Shown here in pieces: positions 14,766-23,177 of a stretch of 26,568 nt of DNA. The stretch lies in NCBI GenBank assembly GCA_035300505.1, contig DATGVJ010000569.1:1-26568 (forward strand). Direction: 5' to 3'. Both the position numbers and the translations under genes were made by a program. The DNA comes from VAZQ01 sp035300505 (GTDB lineage: Bacteria > Pseudomonadota > Alphaproteobacteria > Rhizobiales > Xanthobacteraceae). How positions within the stretch are numbered: the first letter of the stretch is position 1; every line of letters begins with the position of its first letter. A model generated the notes under the pieces. It was not told the DNA's origin and made no database searches. It saw only the letters and a list, made by a program, of their open reading frames with translations.

Positions 14766-16697
14766 TCAAGTCGAAGCCTTGCCGGGAAAATGCACCACTT
14801 CACGACGAAAATCTCGTCCGAGCGCTTCGAAAACCTTGGCGCAAATGGCTTTGGCATCAAGGCCGGCCGTTGCATACATCAGATTCGGGCTGTCATGATC
14901 GATAAATATGTCCGGTAATATCATGCAGCGTACCTTGAGCCCGTGGTCGAGCGAACCGTGGTCTGAAAGCGATTGCAGAACCTGCGACCCGAAACCGCCA
15001 ATCGATCCTTCCTCGACCGTGATCAGGACCTCGTGTTCGCGGGCCAGACGCAGGACGAGATCGACATCCAGGGGCTTGGCAAAGCGCGCGTCTGCGACTG
15101 TCGCCGTCAGGCCTTGGGCGGCAAGGTTTTCAGCGGCCAAAAGCGCTTCCGAAAGCCGCGTTCCAAAGGACAGGATCGCGACAGAAGTCCCTTCGCGCAG
15201 GATACGCCCTTTGCCGATCTCCAGTGGTACGCCGAATTCCGGCATGTCGGTGCCGACGCCGTCGCCACGCGGATAGCGGAATGCGCATGGGCGGTCATCG
15301 ATCGCAACGGCCGTTGCCACCATGTGAACGAGTTCAGCCTCATCGGCAGCCGCCATCACGACGAAACCTGGCAGGCACCCCAGATAGGCCACATCAAACG
15401 CGCCCGCATGGGTGGGCCCGTCGGCCCCCACAAGACCTGCCCGATCGAGCGCGAAACGCACCGGCAGGCGCTGGATCGCAACGTCGTGCACAACCTGGTC
15501 ATAGCCGCGTTGCAGGAATGTCGAATAGATCGCCGCGAAGGGCTTGTAGCCTTCGGTCGCCAAGCCCGCCGCGAATGTGACGCCGTGCTGCTCGGCGATC
15601 CCGACGTCGAATATGCGCGTCGGGAACGCTTTAGCGAAAATGTCGATCCCGGTGCCTGAAGGCATCGCGGCTGTGATCGCTACGATGCGATTGTCCTTTT
15701 TGGCCTCTTTGACCAAGGATTCGCCAAAAACCTTCGTATAAGACGGCGCATTGGCCTTGGGCTTGACCTGCTTGCCGGTCGCCACATCGAACTTCACAAC
15801 ACCGTGATATTTGTCGTCGGACGCCTCGGCCGGCGGATAACCCTTGCCCTTCTGGGTCACGATATGGACGAGAATCGGTCCGTCCGTGGCATCGCGCACA
15901 TTGCGCAATACCGGAAGCAGGTGATCGAGGTTATGGCCGTCGATCGGCCCGACATAGAAGAACCCCAGTTCCTCGAACAGCGTCCCGCCGGTGACCAGGC
16001 CGCGGGCATATTCCTCCATGGCACGCGCGCGCTGCTCCAGGAATTTTGGAAGCTTCTTGGCGAGTTGGTGGACAACATGGCGCAACGAGCGGTAAGGACG
16101 CCCGGAAACAAGCCTTGCCAGGTAGGCTGAGAGGGCGCCGACCGGCGGAGCGATCGACATGTTGTTGTCATTAAGAATGACAATCAGGCGGGAATCCATT
16201 GCACCCGCATTGTTCATCGCTTCGTAGGCCATGCCCGCTGACATGGACCCATCGCCAATGACGCAAACCACGTTGTTGGATTTCCCTTCCAGGTCCCGCG
16301 CAACCGCCATGCCGAGCCCCGCCGAAATCGAGGTCGACGAATGGGCTGCGCCGAAGCAGTCATATTCGCTTTCCGCGCGTTTGGTGAAACCCGAAAGTCC
16401 ACCTCCCTGCCGAAGCGTGCGAATCTGGTCGCGGCGGCCGGTCAGAATCTTGTGCGGATAGGCCTGATGCCCAACATCCCAGATCACCCGGTCACGCGGC
16501 GTGTCGAACAAATAATGCAATGCCACCGTCAGTTCGACGACGCCCAGGCCTGCACCGAGATGACCGCCGGTCACGGCCACGGCGCTGATGGTCTCCGCCC
16601 GCAATTCATCGGCCACCTGGCGCAACTGCTTTTCATCCAGATGGCGCAGATCGGCCGGAATATTGATCGTGTCGAGAAGTGGAGTGGTTGTTGTCAT
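14766..16697 (-). CDS. dxs: 1-deoxy-D-xylulose-5-phosphate synthase Dxs
   Basis: Dxs condenses pyruvate and glyceraldehyde 3-phosphate with thiamine diphosphate, the first and flux-controlling step of the MEP pathway. It has 643 residues, the normal length. The order is complete: GGHLGAGLGVVELTVALHY, WDVGHQAYPHKILTGRRD, the ThDP/Mg motif GDGSMSAGMAYEAMNNAG, a central YVGPIDGHN, then the pyrimidine domain with catalytic Glu in VGIAEQHGVTFAAGLA and DRAGLVGADGPTHAG. The C-terminal domain (VTVEEGSIGGFGSQV) is intact. The ribosome site before ATG 16697 is weak. It is first in the minus-strand run dxs-ispH-hpnH and diverges from hpnN. It may be a second, hopanoid-linked copy, which the window alone cannot show. 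Confidence 0.96.
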   Translation of the reverse strand: MTTTTPLLDTINIPADLRHLDEKQLRQVADELRAETISAVAVTGGHLGAGLGVVELTVALHYLFDTPRDRVIWDVGHQAYPHKILTGRRDQIRTLRQGGGLSGFTKRAESEYDCFGAAHSSTSISAGLGMAVARDLEGKSNNVVCVIGDGSMSAGMAYEAMNNAGAMDSRLIVILNDNNMSIAPPVGALSAYLARLVSGRPYRSLRHVVHQLAKKLPKFLEQRARAMEEYARGLVTGGTLFEELGFFYVGPIDGHNLDHLLPVLRNVRDATDGPILVHIVTQKGKGYPPAEASDDKYHGVVKFDVATGKQVKPKANAPSYTKVFGESLVKEAKKDNRIVAITAAMPSGTGIDIFAKAFPTRIFDVGIAEQHGVTFAAGLATEGYKPFAAIYSTFLQRGYDQVVHDVAIQRLPVRFALDRAGLVGADGPTHAGAFDVAYLGCLPGFVVMAAADEAELVHMVATAVAIDDRPCAFRYPRGDGVGTDMPEFGVPLEIGKGRILREGTSVAILSFGTRLSEALLAAENLAAQGLTATVADARFAKPLDVDLVLRLAREHEVLITVEEGSIGGFGSQVLQSLSDHGSLDHGLKVRCMILPDIFIDHDSPNLMYATAGLDAKAICAKVFEALGRDFRREVVHFPGKAST

Positions 16698-16704
16698 GGT
16701 CCCA

Positions 16705-16881
16705 ACAATATTGTGCCCACACGGAGAGCCGGATGACTCTCTGTTACCATTTTATGCGCCGAGCAATCACCCCCCATCCGGCAACCGATGCGATGCCCGA
16801 CGTATCCGGCGCCTCGTTTCCCGGGGCCCGTTGCATTGTTGTTAAAATATTGAATAGCCATATAGTCCGTCGAATTCAATA
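16705..16881. promoter_or_regulatory. Divergent dxs / hpnN control region with inverted repeats
   Basis: The 228 bases between dxs and hpnN must hold promoters for both directions. Two symmetric elements stand out: a perfect 10-bp palindrome ACAATATTGT (16705-16714), only seven bases from the dxs start codon, and 8-bp inverted arms TATTGAAT (16848-16855) and ATTCAATA (16874-16881) with an 18-base spacer, 44 bases before hpnN. The second lies in an AT-rich patch likely to contain the hpnN promoter. No convincing -35/-10 pair was found. Operator function is inferred from symmetry and position only. Confidence 0.35.
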
Positions 16882-16925
16882 GTCTATGCACTTATCAGAC
16901 CCGCAAAATCCGGAAAGAACAAGGC

Positions 16926-19514
16926 ATGCTTAAATCTAAGATCGTCTCGATTGTCAGTATTTGCTCGCGCTACTCTCGTACCGTTATTGCAATTTCAGTA
17001 CTTTTGACTGCTCTTAGCGGGTTATATTCGGCACACAATTTTTCGATAAACACAGACGTCAACAAACTAATCTCTCCTGATCTTCCCTGGCGCCAGCGAG
17101 AACTTGTCGTTGACAAGGCATTCCCTCACCGAAACGAGACAATTCTCGCTGTTGTCGAGGCCCCAACCTCCGAACTCGCCACCCAGGCGACCGCCCTCCT
17201 GGTCGACCGGCTGTCCGGCCAGCCCAACCGTTTCGCCACGATCCGGGAACTCGGGGGCGGCGATTTTTTTGCCAAAAGCGCCCTTCTCTTCCTGCCCCCT
17301 GACCAGGTCGGCAGCGTCGCCATGCAGTTTTCGCAAGCCCAGCCCCTGATACAGGTGTTGGTTTCCGACGCCAATTGGCGCGGCCTGATCCAGGCCCTGT
17401 CATTCTCGCTGGCCGGCATACAGCGCAATATGTACACCCTTGACGATATGACCCGGCCGCTCACAATGTTCTCGACCACGATCGAGGAAGCGGTTGCGGG
17501 CAGGCCCACGAGTTTCTCCTGGCGGGAGCTTGCCGCGCGCAGGTCGTCCGAACCGAGCGAATTGCGCCGCGTCATCGAAATCAAACCAATCCTGGATTAT
17601 GCGGCGCTTGAGCCGGGCGAGATGGCGACGCGCGCCATACGCGAGGCGGTGAACGACCTCAAGCTTGAACCCGACTATCGCGCCCGGGTGCGACTTACGG
17701 GTCCGGTTGCGATCCAGGATGAGGAGTTCGGCACGCTCAAGGAAAATGCCGAACTAAATGCGCTCGTGTCGCTCGCATTCCTTATCGGCATCCTCTGGCT
17801 CGCGCTGCGGTCATCAAAGATCATCTTGGCGGTTCTCATCACCATTTTCGTCGGCCTGTCGTTCACGGCCGCGGTCGGCCTCGCAATGGTCGGCTCGCTC
17901 AATCCGATTTCGATTGCCTTTGCGGTCCTGTTCGTCGGCATCGGCGTCGATTTCGGCATTCAGTTCAGTGTGCGCTACCGGGAAGAACGCTACAAGGTCA
18001 ACCACCTGAAAACCGCTTTGACCAATGCGGCCCGGCATGCCGGCGTGCCGTTGACGCTGGCGGCGGCCGCAACTGCTGCCGGGTTCTTGTCGTTCCTTCC
18101 GACCGACTATAAGGGTCTGTCCGAACTCGGCCGGATTGCCGGCGTGGGGATGATCATCGCATTCATTTTCAGCGTCACGCTGTTGCCGGCATTGCTCGAG
18201 TTGTTGAACCCGGCGGGAGAAATAGCGTCGCTCGGCTATCAGTCGCTGGCACCGATCGATCGCTTCATGGAGCGCCGGCGCATCCCCATTATCATCGGCA
18301 CCGCGGTGGTTTCGCTGGCCGGCCTGCCGCTTCTTTACTTTCTGCAGTTCGACTTCAACCCGGTCCACTTGCGCAGTGCCAGCGTCGAATCGATCTCGAC
18401 CTATTTGGACCTGCGCAAGGATCCAAACGCCAACGCCAATGCCATCGACATCATGACGCCGAATTTGGCTGAAGCCAGGCAGGTCGCCGAACGCATACGG
18501 GCGCTTCCCGATGTCGAACGCGTCGTCATGCTGGATTCGTTCATCGCGACCGAACAAGACAAGAAGCTGCCGCTTCTCGGGCAAACCGCGCGCACGCTCG
18601 AACCAGCCTTCCGCGCCACACCGAGGGCCGCCCCGACGGACGCGGAATCGGTCGCGGCGATCCAGCGTGGGGCCGAGACCATGCGGCGCACAGCCGGCGA
18701 ACAGACGGGGTCCGGAGCGGAAGCCGCAAAACGATTGGCCAATGCCCTGACTGAACTCGCCAACGCGGACCCGGCTGTCCGGACGCGCGCCGAGTTCGCT
18801 TTTACATCACCGCTCAAGACCGCGCTTGCCAGCCTGCGGCTATGGTTTCAAGCTGAGAAGGTGACCGAGGAGAGTATCCCGACCGAAGTTGCCAAGGATT
18901 GGCTCTTGCCCGACGGCCGCGCCCGTTTGGAAGTCAATCCAAAGGGCGATCCCAATGACAACGAGGTGCTGCGCAGCTTCGCGCGCAAGGTACTCGACGT
19001 CGAACCGCGCGCCAGCGGCGGTCCGATCTCGATCCTGGAAAGCGGCAATACAGTTGTCCGCGCATTCATCGAGGCTGGCATCTTCGCCTTCGTCTCGATC
19101 GCGATCCTGCTTTGGATCGTGCTCCGCCGTTTTACCGACGTCTGCCTGACGCTTATCCCGCTATTGTTGGCTGGTGTCGTGACGCTCGAAATTTGCGTGC
19201 TGATCGGGCTCAAGCTCAATTTTGCGAATATTATCGCGTTGCCTCTGTTGCTCGGCGTCGGGGTCGCATTCAAGATCTATTACATCATGGCATGGCGGGC
19301 GGGCCAAACCGCGCTCCTGCAATCCGCGCTGACGCGCGCCGTCATTTTCAGCGCAATGACGACCGCGACCGCATTCGGCAGCCTCTGGCTATCGAGCCAT
19401 CCCGGCACATCGAGCATGGGCAAATTGCTTGCGTTATCGCTGGTCTGTACGCTTGCGGCGGCGGTGCTGTTTCAGCCCTTGCTCATGGGACCGCCGCGCG
19501 AGATCAGCGAGTGA
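16926..19514 (+). CDS. hpnN: Hopanoid transporter HpnN (RND/MMPL family)
   Basis: An 862-residue RND-type inner membrane protein. HpnN carries hopanoids from the inner to the outer membrane. It has the family layout: one N-terminal membrane helix (about 18-36), a large periplasmic domain beginning with NTDVNKLISPDLPWRQRE, a bundle of helices about 280-425 including FVGIGVDFGIQFSVRYREER, a second periplasmic domain and a final helix bundle to the C-terminus. ATG 16926 follows GGAAAG. It diverges from dxs-ispH-hpnH, consistent with co-regulated synthesis and export of hopanoids. Its 3' end (PPREISE) overlaps the convergent DUF2147 gene by 11 bases, and a copy of this tail sits at 20043-20066. 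The N-terminal 60 codons are AT-richer than the rest. Confidence 0.93.
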   Translation: MLKSKIVSIVSICSRYSRTVIAISVLLTALSGLYSAHNFSINTDVNKLISPDLPWRQRELVVDKAFPHRNETILAVVEAPTSELATQATALLVDRLSGQPNRFATIRELGGGDFFAKSALLFLPPDQVGSVAMQFSQAQPLIQVLVSDANWRGLIQALSFSLAGIQRNMYTLDDMTRPLTMFSTTIEEAVAGRPTSFSWRELAARRSSEPSELRRVIEIKPILDYAALEPGEMATRAIREAVNDLKLEPDYRARVRLTGPVAIQDEEFGTLKENAELNALVSLAFLIGILWLALRSSKIILAVLITIFVGLSFTAAVGLAMVGSLNPISIAFAVLFVGIGVDFGIQFSVRYREERYKVNHLKTALTNAARHAGVPLTLAAAATAAGFLSFLPTDYKGLSELGRIAGVGMIIAFIFSVTLLPALLELLNPAGEIASLGYQSLAPIDRFMERRRIPIIIGTAVVSLAGLPLLYFLQFDFNPVHLRSASVESISTYLDLRKDPNANANAIDIMTPNLAEARQVAERIRALPDVERVVMLDSFIATEQDKKLPLLGQTARTLEPAFRATPRAAPTDAESVAAIQRGAETMRRTAGEQTGSGAEAAKRLANALTELANADPAVRTRAEFAFTSPLKTALASLRLWFQAEKVTEESIPTEVAKDWLLPDGRARLEVNPKGDPNDNEVLRSFARKVLDVEPRASGGPISILESGNTVVRAFIEAGIFAFVSIAILLWIVLRRFTDVCLTLIPLLLAGVVTLEICVLIGLKLNFANIIALPLLLGVGVAFKIYYIMAWRAGQTALLQSALTRAVIFSAMTTATAFGSLWLSSHPGTSSMGKLLALSLVCTLAAAVLFQPLLMGPPREISE

Positions 19515-20028
19515 TGCGCGAGCAGACGTCGATCCCCGCGGACGGCGGGCCCTTCCCCTTTGGGGCCGGGCCCTTGGATTGAGGAGCGGCCGTAGTTCCC
19601 GCAACTCGTGTCCAATCCCGATCCAAGCAGACACCAATCAAACAGCCTGCCATCCGCATCACATTGGGGCTTTGGAGCTTGACGTTGGCGTCATACATCT
19701 TGCCGTTTTCCGAATTGTAGACGTGGCCAACCCAACGCTGCTCTTTGGGCCCAAAAAATGGGCTGTAGGTTTGCTCTTTCATATCGAGCAGAATGGGCAT
19801 TCCCAAAACCGGACGCCCACGTAGCGCCGGATCAGGGTTTTCGTTGTCACGGCCACCAGGCCTTGCCTCCCAGGAAATCACGCCCCAAAGCGCGCCGCTG
19901 CAATTCTCAACTTTAACCTGCGCGTACCCATCCTTCTCCAGCCATTCGCCAATCGGCGGCTCGGCGGCAAGAACTGGCACCGATGTGACAACCACCGCAC
20001 AACCAAACAGAAAAGCCAATGAACGCAT
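19504..20028 (-). CDS. DUF2147 exported protein, copy 1
   Basis: A 174-residue protein with a strong ribosome site (AAAGGAGG at 20033-20040) and a signal peptide (MRSLAFLFGCAVVVTSVPVLAA). The mature part is a DUF2147 domain: PPIGEWLEKDGYAQVKVENC, SGALWGVISWEA, LRGRPVLGMPILLDMKE and RWVGHVYNSENGK.YDA. DUF2147 proteins are small periplasmic lipocalin-like beta barrels of uncertain role. A Pro/Gly/Lys-rich linker (SKGPAPKGKGPPSAG) precedes a final Cys-containing tail (DVCSRITR). It converges on hpnN with an 11-base overlap. The paralogue upstream is highly similar, so the pair arose by tandem duplication. Confidence 0.85.
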   Translation of the reverse strand: MRSLAFLFGCAVVVTSVPVLAAEPPIGEWLEKDGYAQVKVENCSGALWGVISWEARPGGRDNENPDPALRGRPVLGMPILLDMKEQTYSPFFGPKEQRWVGHVYNSENGKMYDANVKLQSPNVMRMAGCLIGVCLDRDWTRVAGTTAAPQSKGPAPKGKGPPSAGIDVCSRITR

Positions 20029-20042
20029 GGGGCCTCCTTTTC

Positions 20043-20114
20043 CGCCGCGCGAGATTAGTGAGTAATCCGCGCCCGAGATCAGCGACTGATCCGCGCGCGA
20101 GGTCAGCGATTGAT
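20043..20114. repeat. 24-bp repeats carrying a duplicated hpnN tail
   Basis: Three imperfect units, about 22, 24 and 24 bases, run from 20045 to 20114 between the DUF2147 paralogues; the third overlaps the 3' end of copy 2. On the plus strand, 20043-20066 reads Pro-Pro-Arg-Glu-Ile-Ser-Glu-stop, exactly the end of HpnN at 19491-19514 with synonymous changes. On the minus strand the units repeat the end and stop codon of the DUF2147 genes. This is best explained as the scar of the tandem duplication. Confidence 0.75.
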
Positions 20115-20630
20115 CTTCGCGCAGAAGTCGCTCGTTGCAGCCGTAGGTGCGCCCTTTGATGTGCCCTTCGGCGGCGCCCCTTTAGACTGCCCGTTCGTTG
20201 TAGGGACGCGTGTCCACTCCTGGCCACCACAGAAGATGCCGGCCACGCAGCCTTCGAGCTTCATGACGTTGGGTTTCACGAGCTTGACATTGGCGTCATA
20301 GGTCTTGCCGTTTTCGGAATTGTAGACATGGCCTACCCAGCGCTGCTCTTTGGTGCCCCAATCGTTGACGGTTTTCTCTTTCATATCGAGCAGAATGGGC
20401 ATTCCCAAAACCGGACGGCCACGCAGCGCCGGATCAGGGTTCTCGTTGTCACGGCCGCCGGGCTTGGCCTCCCACGTAATCACGCCCCAAAGCGCGCCGC
20501 TGCAGTTCTCAATGCGAACATGTGCGTACCCATCCTTCACCAGCCATTCGCCAATCGGCGGCTCGGCGGCAAGAGCTGGACCCGTTGTGAGAACCACCGC
20601 ACAACCATACAGAAAAGCCAATGAACGCAT
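20103..20630 (-). CDS. DUF2147 exported protein, copy 2
   Basis: A 175-residue paralogue of the neighbouring DUF2147 protein. ATG 20630 is chosen over an in-frame ATG at 20657 because AAAGGAGT lies just upstream and the protein then starts MRSLAFLYGCAVVLTTGPAL, matching the signal peptide of copy 1. The domain is nearly identical in its core (SGALWGVITWEAKPGGRDNE, RPVLGMPILLDMKEK). Differences cluster in KTVNDWGTKEQ, in CVAGIFCGGQEW, which has one cysteine more than copy 1, and in the low-complexity tail (SKGAPPKGTSKGAPTA). It ends with DFCAKINR, equivalent to DVCSRITR. Both are probably periplasmic. A two-gene transcript running from copy 2 into copy 1 is likely. Confidence 0.85.
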   Translation of the reverse strand: MRSLAFLYGCAVVLTTGPALAAEPPIGEWLVKDGYAHVRIENCSGALWGVITWEAKPGGRDNENPDPALRGRPVLGMPILLDMKEKTVNDWGTKEQRWVGHVYNSENGKTYDANVKLVKPNVMKLEGCVAGIFCGGQEWTRVPTTNGQSKGAPPKGTSKGAPTAATSDFCAKINR

Positions 20631-20898
20631 GGGGACTCCTTTCAGCAATCTATTCAACTGATTCCCTTAGACCTTTTGCCCCGGCACAATCCAATAGTTC
20701 CCGTTTCAGGCAGCAATTGGACAATTCCGCCGTCCCGACGGTTGAGAGATCAGATTAACATTCGTTCAGAAGCCCCTCCTTTGCAACACACAATGCGGCG
20801 ATTTGACACGATTGTGGCTGCCCAAAACCAGGGCAAGGGGGATGTACGAAAGGATATGAATCATTACACTAAATGATAATAAATGACGGGGGGCTTCA

Positions 20899-21606
20899 AT
20901 GACAGATGCAAGCGTTAAAGAGCGCGTGGACGGCGTATTACATCATCCGGCCCCTTCCGAGACCTACAAATGGGTCGACCTCGACCGCCTGGCAATCACG
21001 CGTCGATACGATCGTCTTGCCCACGTCATCCCGCTGTTCGATTGGTTGTTTTTTCAACCCCCGAGTTTTCGGGCCAAGGCCGCTGCGCGCCTGGAATTGA
21101 ACGCAGGTGATCGCGTGCTCGAAATCGGATGCGGTACCGGCCGAAATCTCGGCCACTTGCGCCACGCCGTCGGATCGGAGGGCGAAGTTGTCGGCGTCGA
21201 TCTATCGCCCGGGATGTTATCCAAGGCGCACGCGCTTTGCGACCGCAACAAGTGGAGCAATGTCCAGCTTGTCGAATGCGACGCCGCGGAATACGTCACA
21301 CCGGCGCCGCTTGATGGCGTGATGTTTGGATTGTCGTATAACACCATTCCGCATCATCTCAACGTCCTGCACCGGGCCTGGAGCCAATTGCGACCCGGCG
21401 GACGCCTTGTCATCATGGATGCCAAGCTTCCACCTGGCCTGGGCGGACAACTCGTGTTGCCGTTCGGCCTCTGGCTCATGAAGAACACAATGCTCGGAAA
21501 TCCGCTCGTCCAGCCGTGGGAGGACCTGCGGCAACTGGCCGGCAAGTGTGACATGGAAGAATTCATGTTCGGGTCCTGGTACATCTGCGGCGCAACGAAG
21601 CCTTGA
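20899..21606 (+). CDS. Class I SAM-dependent methyltransferase
   Basis: A 235-residue Rossmann-fold methyltransferase with a G-rich ribosome site (GGGGGG at 20886-20891). Motif I is VLEIGCGTGRNL (73-84), the acidic end of strand 2 is Asp101 (VVGVDLSPGMLSKA), and the motif IV region is GLSYNTIPHH. A LRPGGRLVIMDAKLP segment follows. The N-terminal RYDRLAHVIPLFDWLFFQPP resembles lipid or quinone methyltransferases of the UbiE/MenG and PmtA types, so a membrane lipid or small hydrophobic substrate is possible. Substrate not determined. It stands alone, with 268 bases of unassigned sequence upstream and a cloverleaf-like repeat downstream. Confidence 0.82.
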   Translation: MTDASVKERVDGVLHHPAPSETYKWVDLDRLAITRRYDRLAHVIPLFDWLFFQPPSFRAKAAARLELNAGDRVLEIGCGTGRNLGHLRHAVGSEGEVVGVDLSPGMLSKAHALCDRNKWSNVQLVECDAAEYVTPAPLDGVMFGLSYNTIPHHLNVLHRAWSQLRPGGRLVIMDAKLPPGLGGQLVLPFGLWLMKNTMLGNPLVQPWEDLRQLAGKCDMEEFMFGSWYICGATKP

Positions 21607-21635
21607 GGTTTTTTCATAGAGCAATGTCCCCCTTC

Positions 21636-21765
21636 GTAGGATGGGTAGAGCACAAGCGCGTCGTAAGACGCGCGACTGCGAAACCCATCATCTCGCGCAC
21701 CTGCACAACGATGGGTTTCGACAAAGCGCGCAAGAACGAGCGCGCTTTGTCTCTACCCATCCTAC
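21636..21765. repeat. Cloverleaf-like palindromic repeat element
   Basis: A perfect 15-bp outer inverted repeat (21636-21650 with 21751-21765, GTAGGATGGGTAGAG) encloses three further perfect hairpins: 21656-21662 with 21667-21673 (7 bp), 21681-21689 with 21710-21718 (9 bp) and 21721-21731 with 21740-21750 (11 bp). The arms GTAGGATGGGTAGAG and AAACCCATC resemble a dispersed repeat I recall from alphaproteobacterial genomes. The whole unit could fold as a four-way cloverleaf in RNA or as a cruciform in DNA. There is no coding potential of note. Confidence 0.75.
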
Positions 21766-21850
21766 AAACGGATCCAAAACCATCTTTTGAGAACGCCCGC
21801 CTTGCTCTATGTTGCAGTCCGACGATATTTGACGCGGAAGGAATGCAACA

Positions 21851-22159
21851 ATGAGCGAGCGTGAGCAGTGCTGGGTGATCAACAACGAAGTCGTCGATCC
21901 CGCGCCGAAAATTGCGCTCAGCAAGGAAGAACTCACCGAGCGCCACCATGCTTTCATCCACGATCTTGAAGCCAATGGCCTGCTGGTGGGTGCAGGCCCC
22001 TTCCTCGACGACACCGGCAATCGCTTCGGCACCGGCATGATCATCTTTCGTGCCGCGACCCGCGCTGAGGCCGAACGGATCGCAAATAGCGAGCCCTATA
22101 TCGCCCACGGCACGCGGCGCTTGAAGCTGGTGCCCTGGCAGCGTATCGCGGGCCGCTAG
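21851..22159 (+). CDS. YCII-domain (YciI-like) protein
   Basis: A 102-residue single-domain protein. AAGGAA (21838-21843) precedes ATG 21851. The YCII fold is a dimeric ferredoxin-like barrel; its conserved His/Asp pair is visible in ERHHAFIHDLEANGLLVGAG and PFLDD. The later GMIIFRAATRAEAERIANSEPY is also typical. YciI-type proteins are proposed dehydrochlorinase-like enzymes or small metabolite binders, but few have been assigned a role. Length is normal. It precedes an alpha/beta hydrolase gene by 82 bases with a palindromic repeat between them, so a small catabolic pair is conceivable. Confidence 0.85.
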   Translation: MSEREQCWVINNEVVDPAPKIALSKEELTERHHAFIHDLEANGLLVGAGPFLDDTGNRFGTGMIIFRAATRAEAERIANSEPYIAHGTRRLKLVPWQRIAGR

Positions 22160-22160
22160 A

Positions 22161-22204
22161 GCATTTTCCGGAAAAGTGGACTTCTGGTTTTCCGTAGAAA
22201 ATGC
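22161..22204. repeat. Dispersed palindrome after the YCII gene
   Basis: Stem GCATTTTC (22161-22168) pairs with GAAAATGC (22197-22204), and an inner stem CGGAAAA (22169-22175) pairs with TTTTCCG (22188-22194). It starts two bases after the stop codon. This GAGCATTTTCC...GAAAATGCG form is a repeat I recall as frequent at gene ends in Hyphomicrobiales. It may act as a terminator or mRNA stabiliser. Confidence 0.7.
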
Positions 22205-22241
22205 GACCACGCGCTAAAGTTGTCCGAAAGGGTTTCCGCCA

Positions 22242-23129
22242 ATGAATATCGCTGTCAAAACCAATGATCTTTTCGTTACAGTCGACGGTCTCAACACGCG
22301 CTATTTCGAAGAAGGTGCTTTCGGAGAAGGTGGTGGCGTGCCGGCCATCATGCTGCATGGCAGTTCGCTCGGTTCCTCGGCGGATGTGTTCCGTCGCAAT
22401 GTCGCTGCCTTGGGCAAACAAGGTCGCGCCATCGCGTTCGACCTGCCGGGCTTCGGCAAGACCGATCCGTCGGAGGATCTGGGCGGCGCCTATCGCAAGA
22501 AATTCATCCTGCGTTTCATGGATGCGCTCGGCTTGCGGCGGGCTGCACTCATTGGCCATTCGTCGTCCGGAAACCCGACCGCCAGCCTTGCGCTCGAAAA
22601 CCCCGACCGGGTTTCGCATGTCATTATTCTTGGAACCGGCAGCCTGCTGCCGCCTTTGGAAACAGCCGGCGCCAAGGTTGGCGGTCGCGAGGAATCAGCC
22701 CAAGCGCGCCTGGAAGACCGCATGGTCAAGCAAGAGCCGACGCTGGAAGACACCCGGGCGCTACTCGCCGCCAATCTCTTCCATCACGAACTCATCACGG
22801 ACGAAGAACTCATGCTTCGCCACCAGAACAGCATTGGCCGCTGCTTTACCGAATTCGTCCGCCGCCATGCCGCGGGCGCAGAAGGCGGCGGCAACAAAGG
22901 CGGCAAAGTCTCGGTGCCGATGTGGCAGCGGCTGGTCGAGATCAAGCAGCCGCTGCTTTTGATCTTCGGACGCAACGATCGCGCGCGCGCCGAGGAACGC
23001 GCCACTTTGCTGAAGGAACGCTATCCGCAACTCAATCTGCACTTCGCAGAAGGTTGCAAACATCTCGTGCCTTGGGATGCGGCCGACCTGTTCCACCAGC
23101 TCGCGGTGCCGTTTCTCAAGGGCAGGTAA
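22242..23129 (+). CDS. Alpha/beta-fold hydrolase
   Basis: A 295-residue alpha/beta hydrolase resembling C-C bond hydrolases such as MhpC/BphD and related esterases. The oxyanion region is MLHGSSLGSS (37-46). The nucleophile elbow is GHSSSGNP with Ser107; the usual second Gly of GxSxG is a Ser here, still a small residue. The acid is Asp in LLIFGRNDRARAEE and the catalytic His is in EGCKHLVPWDAADLF. A helical cap (about 145-220) contains a low-complexity stretch GAEGGGNKGGK. AAAGGG lies about nine bases upstream of ATG 22242. A role in aromatic ring-cleavage product hydrolysis is possible, but no dioxygenase is nearby. Confidence 0.85.
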   Translation: MNIAVKTNDLFVTVDGLNTRYFEEGAFGEGGGVPAIMLHGSSLGSSADVFRRNVAALGKQGRAIAFDLPGFGKTDPSEDLGGAYRKKFILRFMDALGLRRAALIGHSSSGNPTASLALENPDRVSHVIILGTGSLLPPLETAGAKVGGREESAQARLEDRMVKQEPTLEDTRALLAANLFHHELITDEELMLRHQNSIGRCFTEFVRRHAAGAEGGGNKGGKVSVPMWQRLVEIKQPLLLIFGRNDRARAEERATLLKERYPQLNLHFAEGCKHLVPWDAADLFHQLAVPFLKGR

Positions 23130-23177
23130 ACTCCAATTTTACGTCAATTGTGACGAGGTCGTAAGACAGACTCGGTC

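Noticed and set aside
20676..20876. Small plus-strand frame before the class I methyltransferase
   Set aside because: No ribosome site, no signal or domain, and biased composition; treated as intergenic.
21636..21765. tRNA or tRNA-like gene suggested by the cloverleaf
   Set aside because: Stem lengths (15, 7, 9, 11) and loops do not fit tRNA, and there is no T-loop or CCA-proximal consensus.
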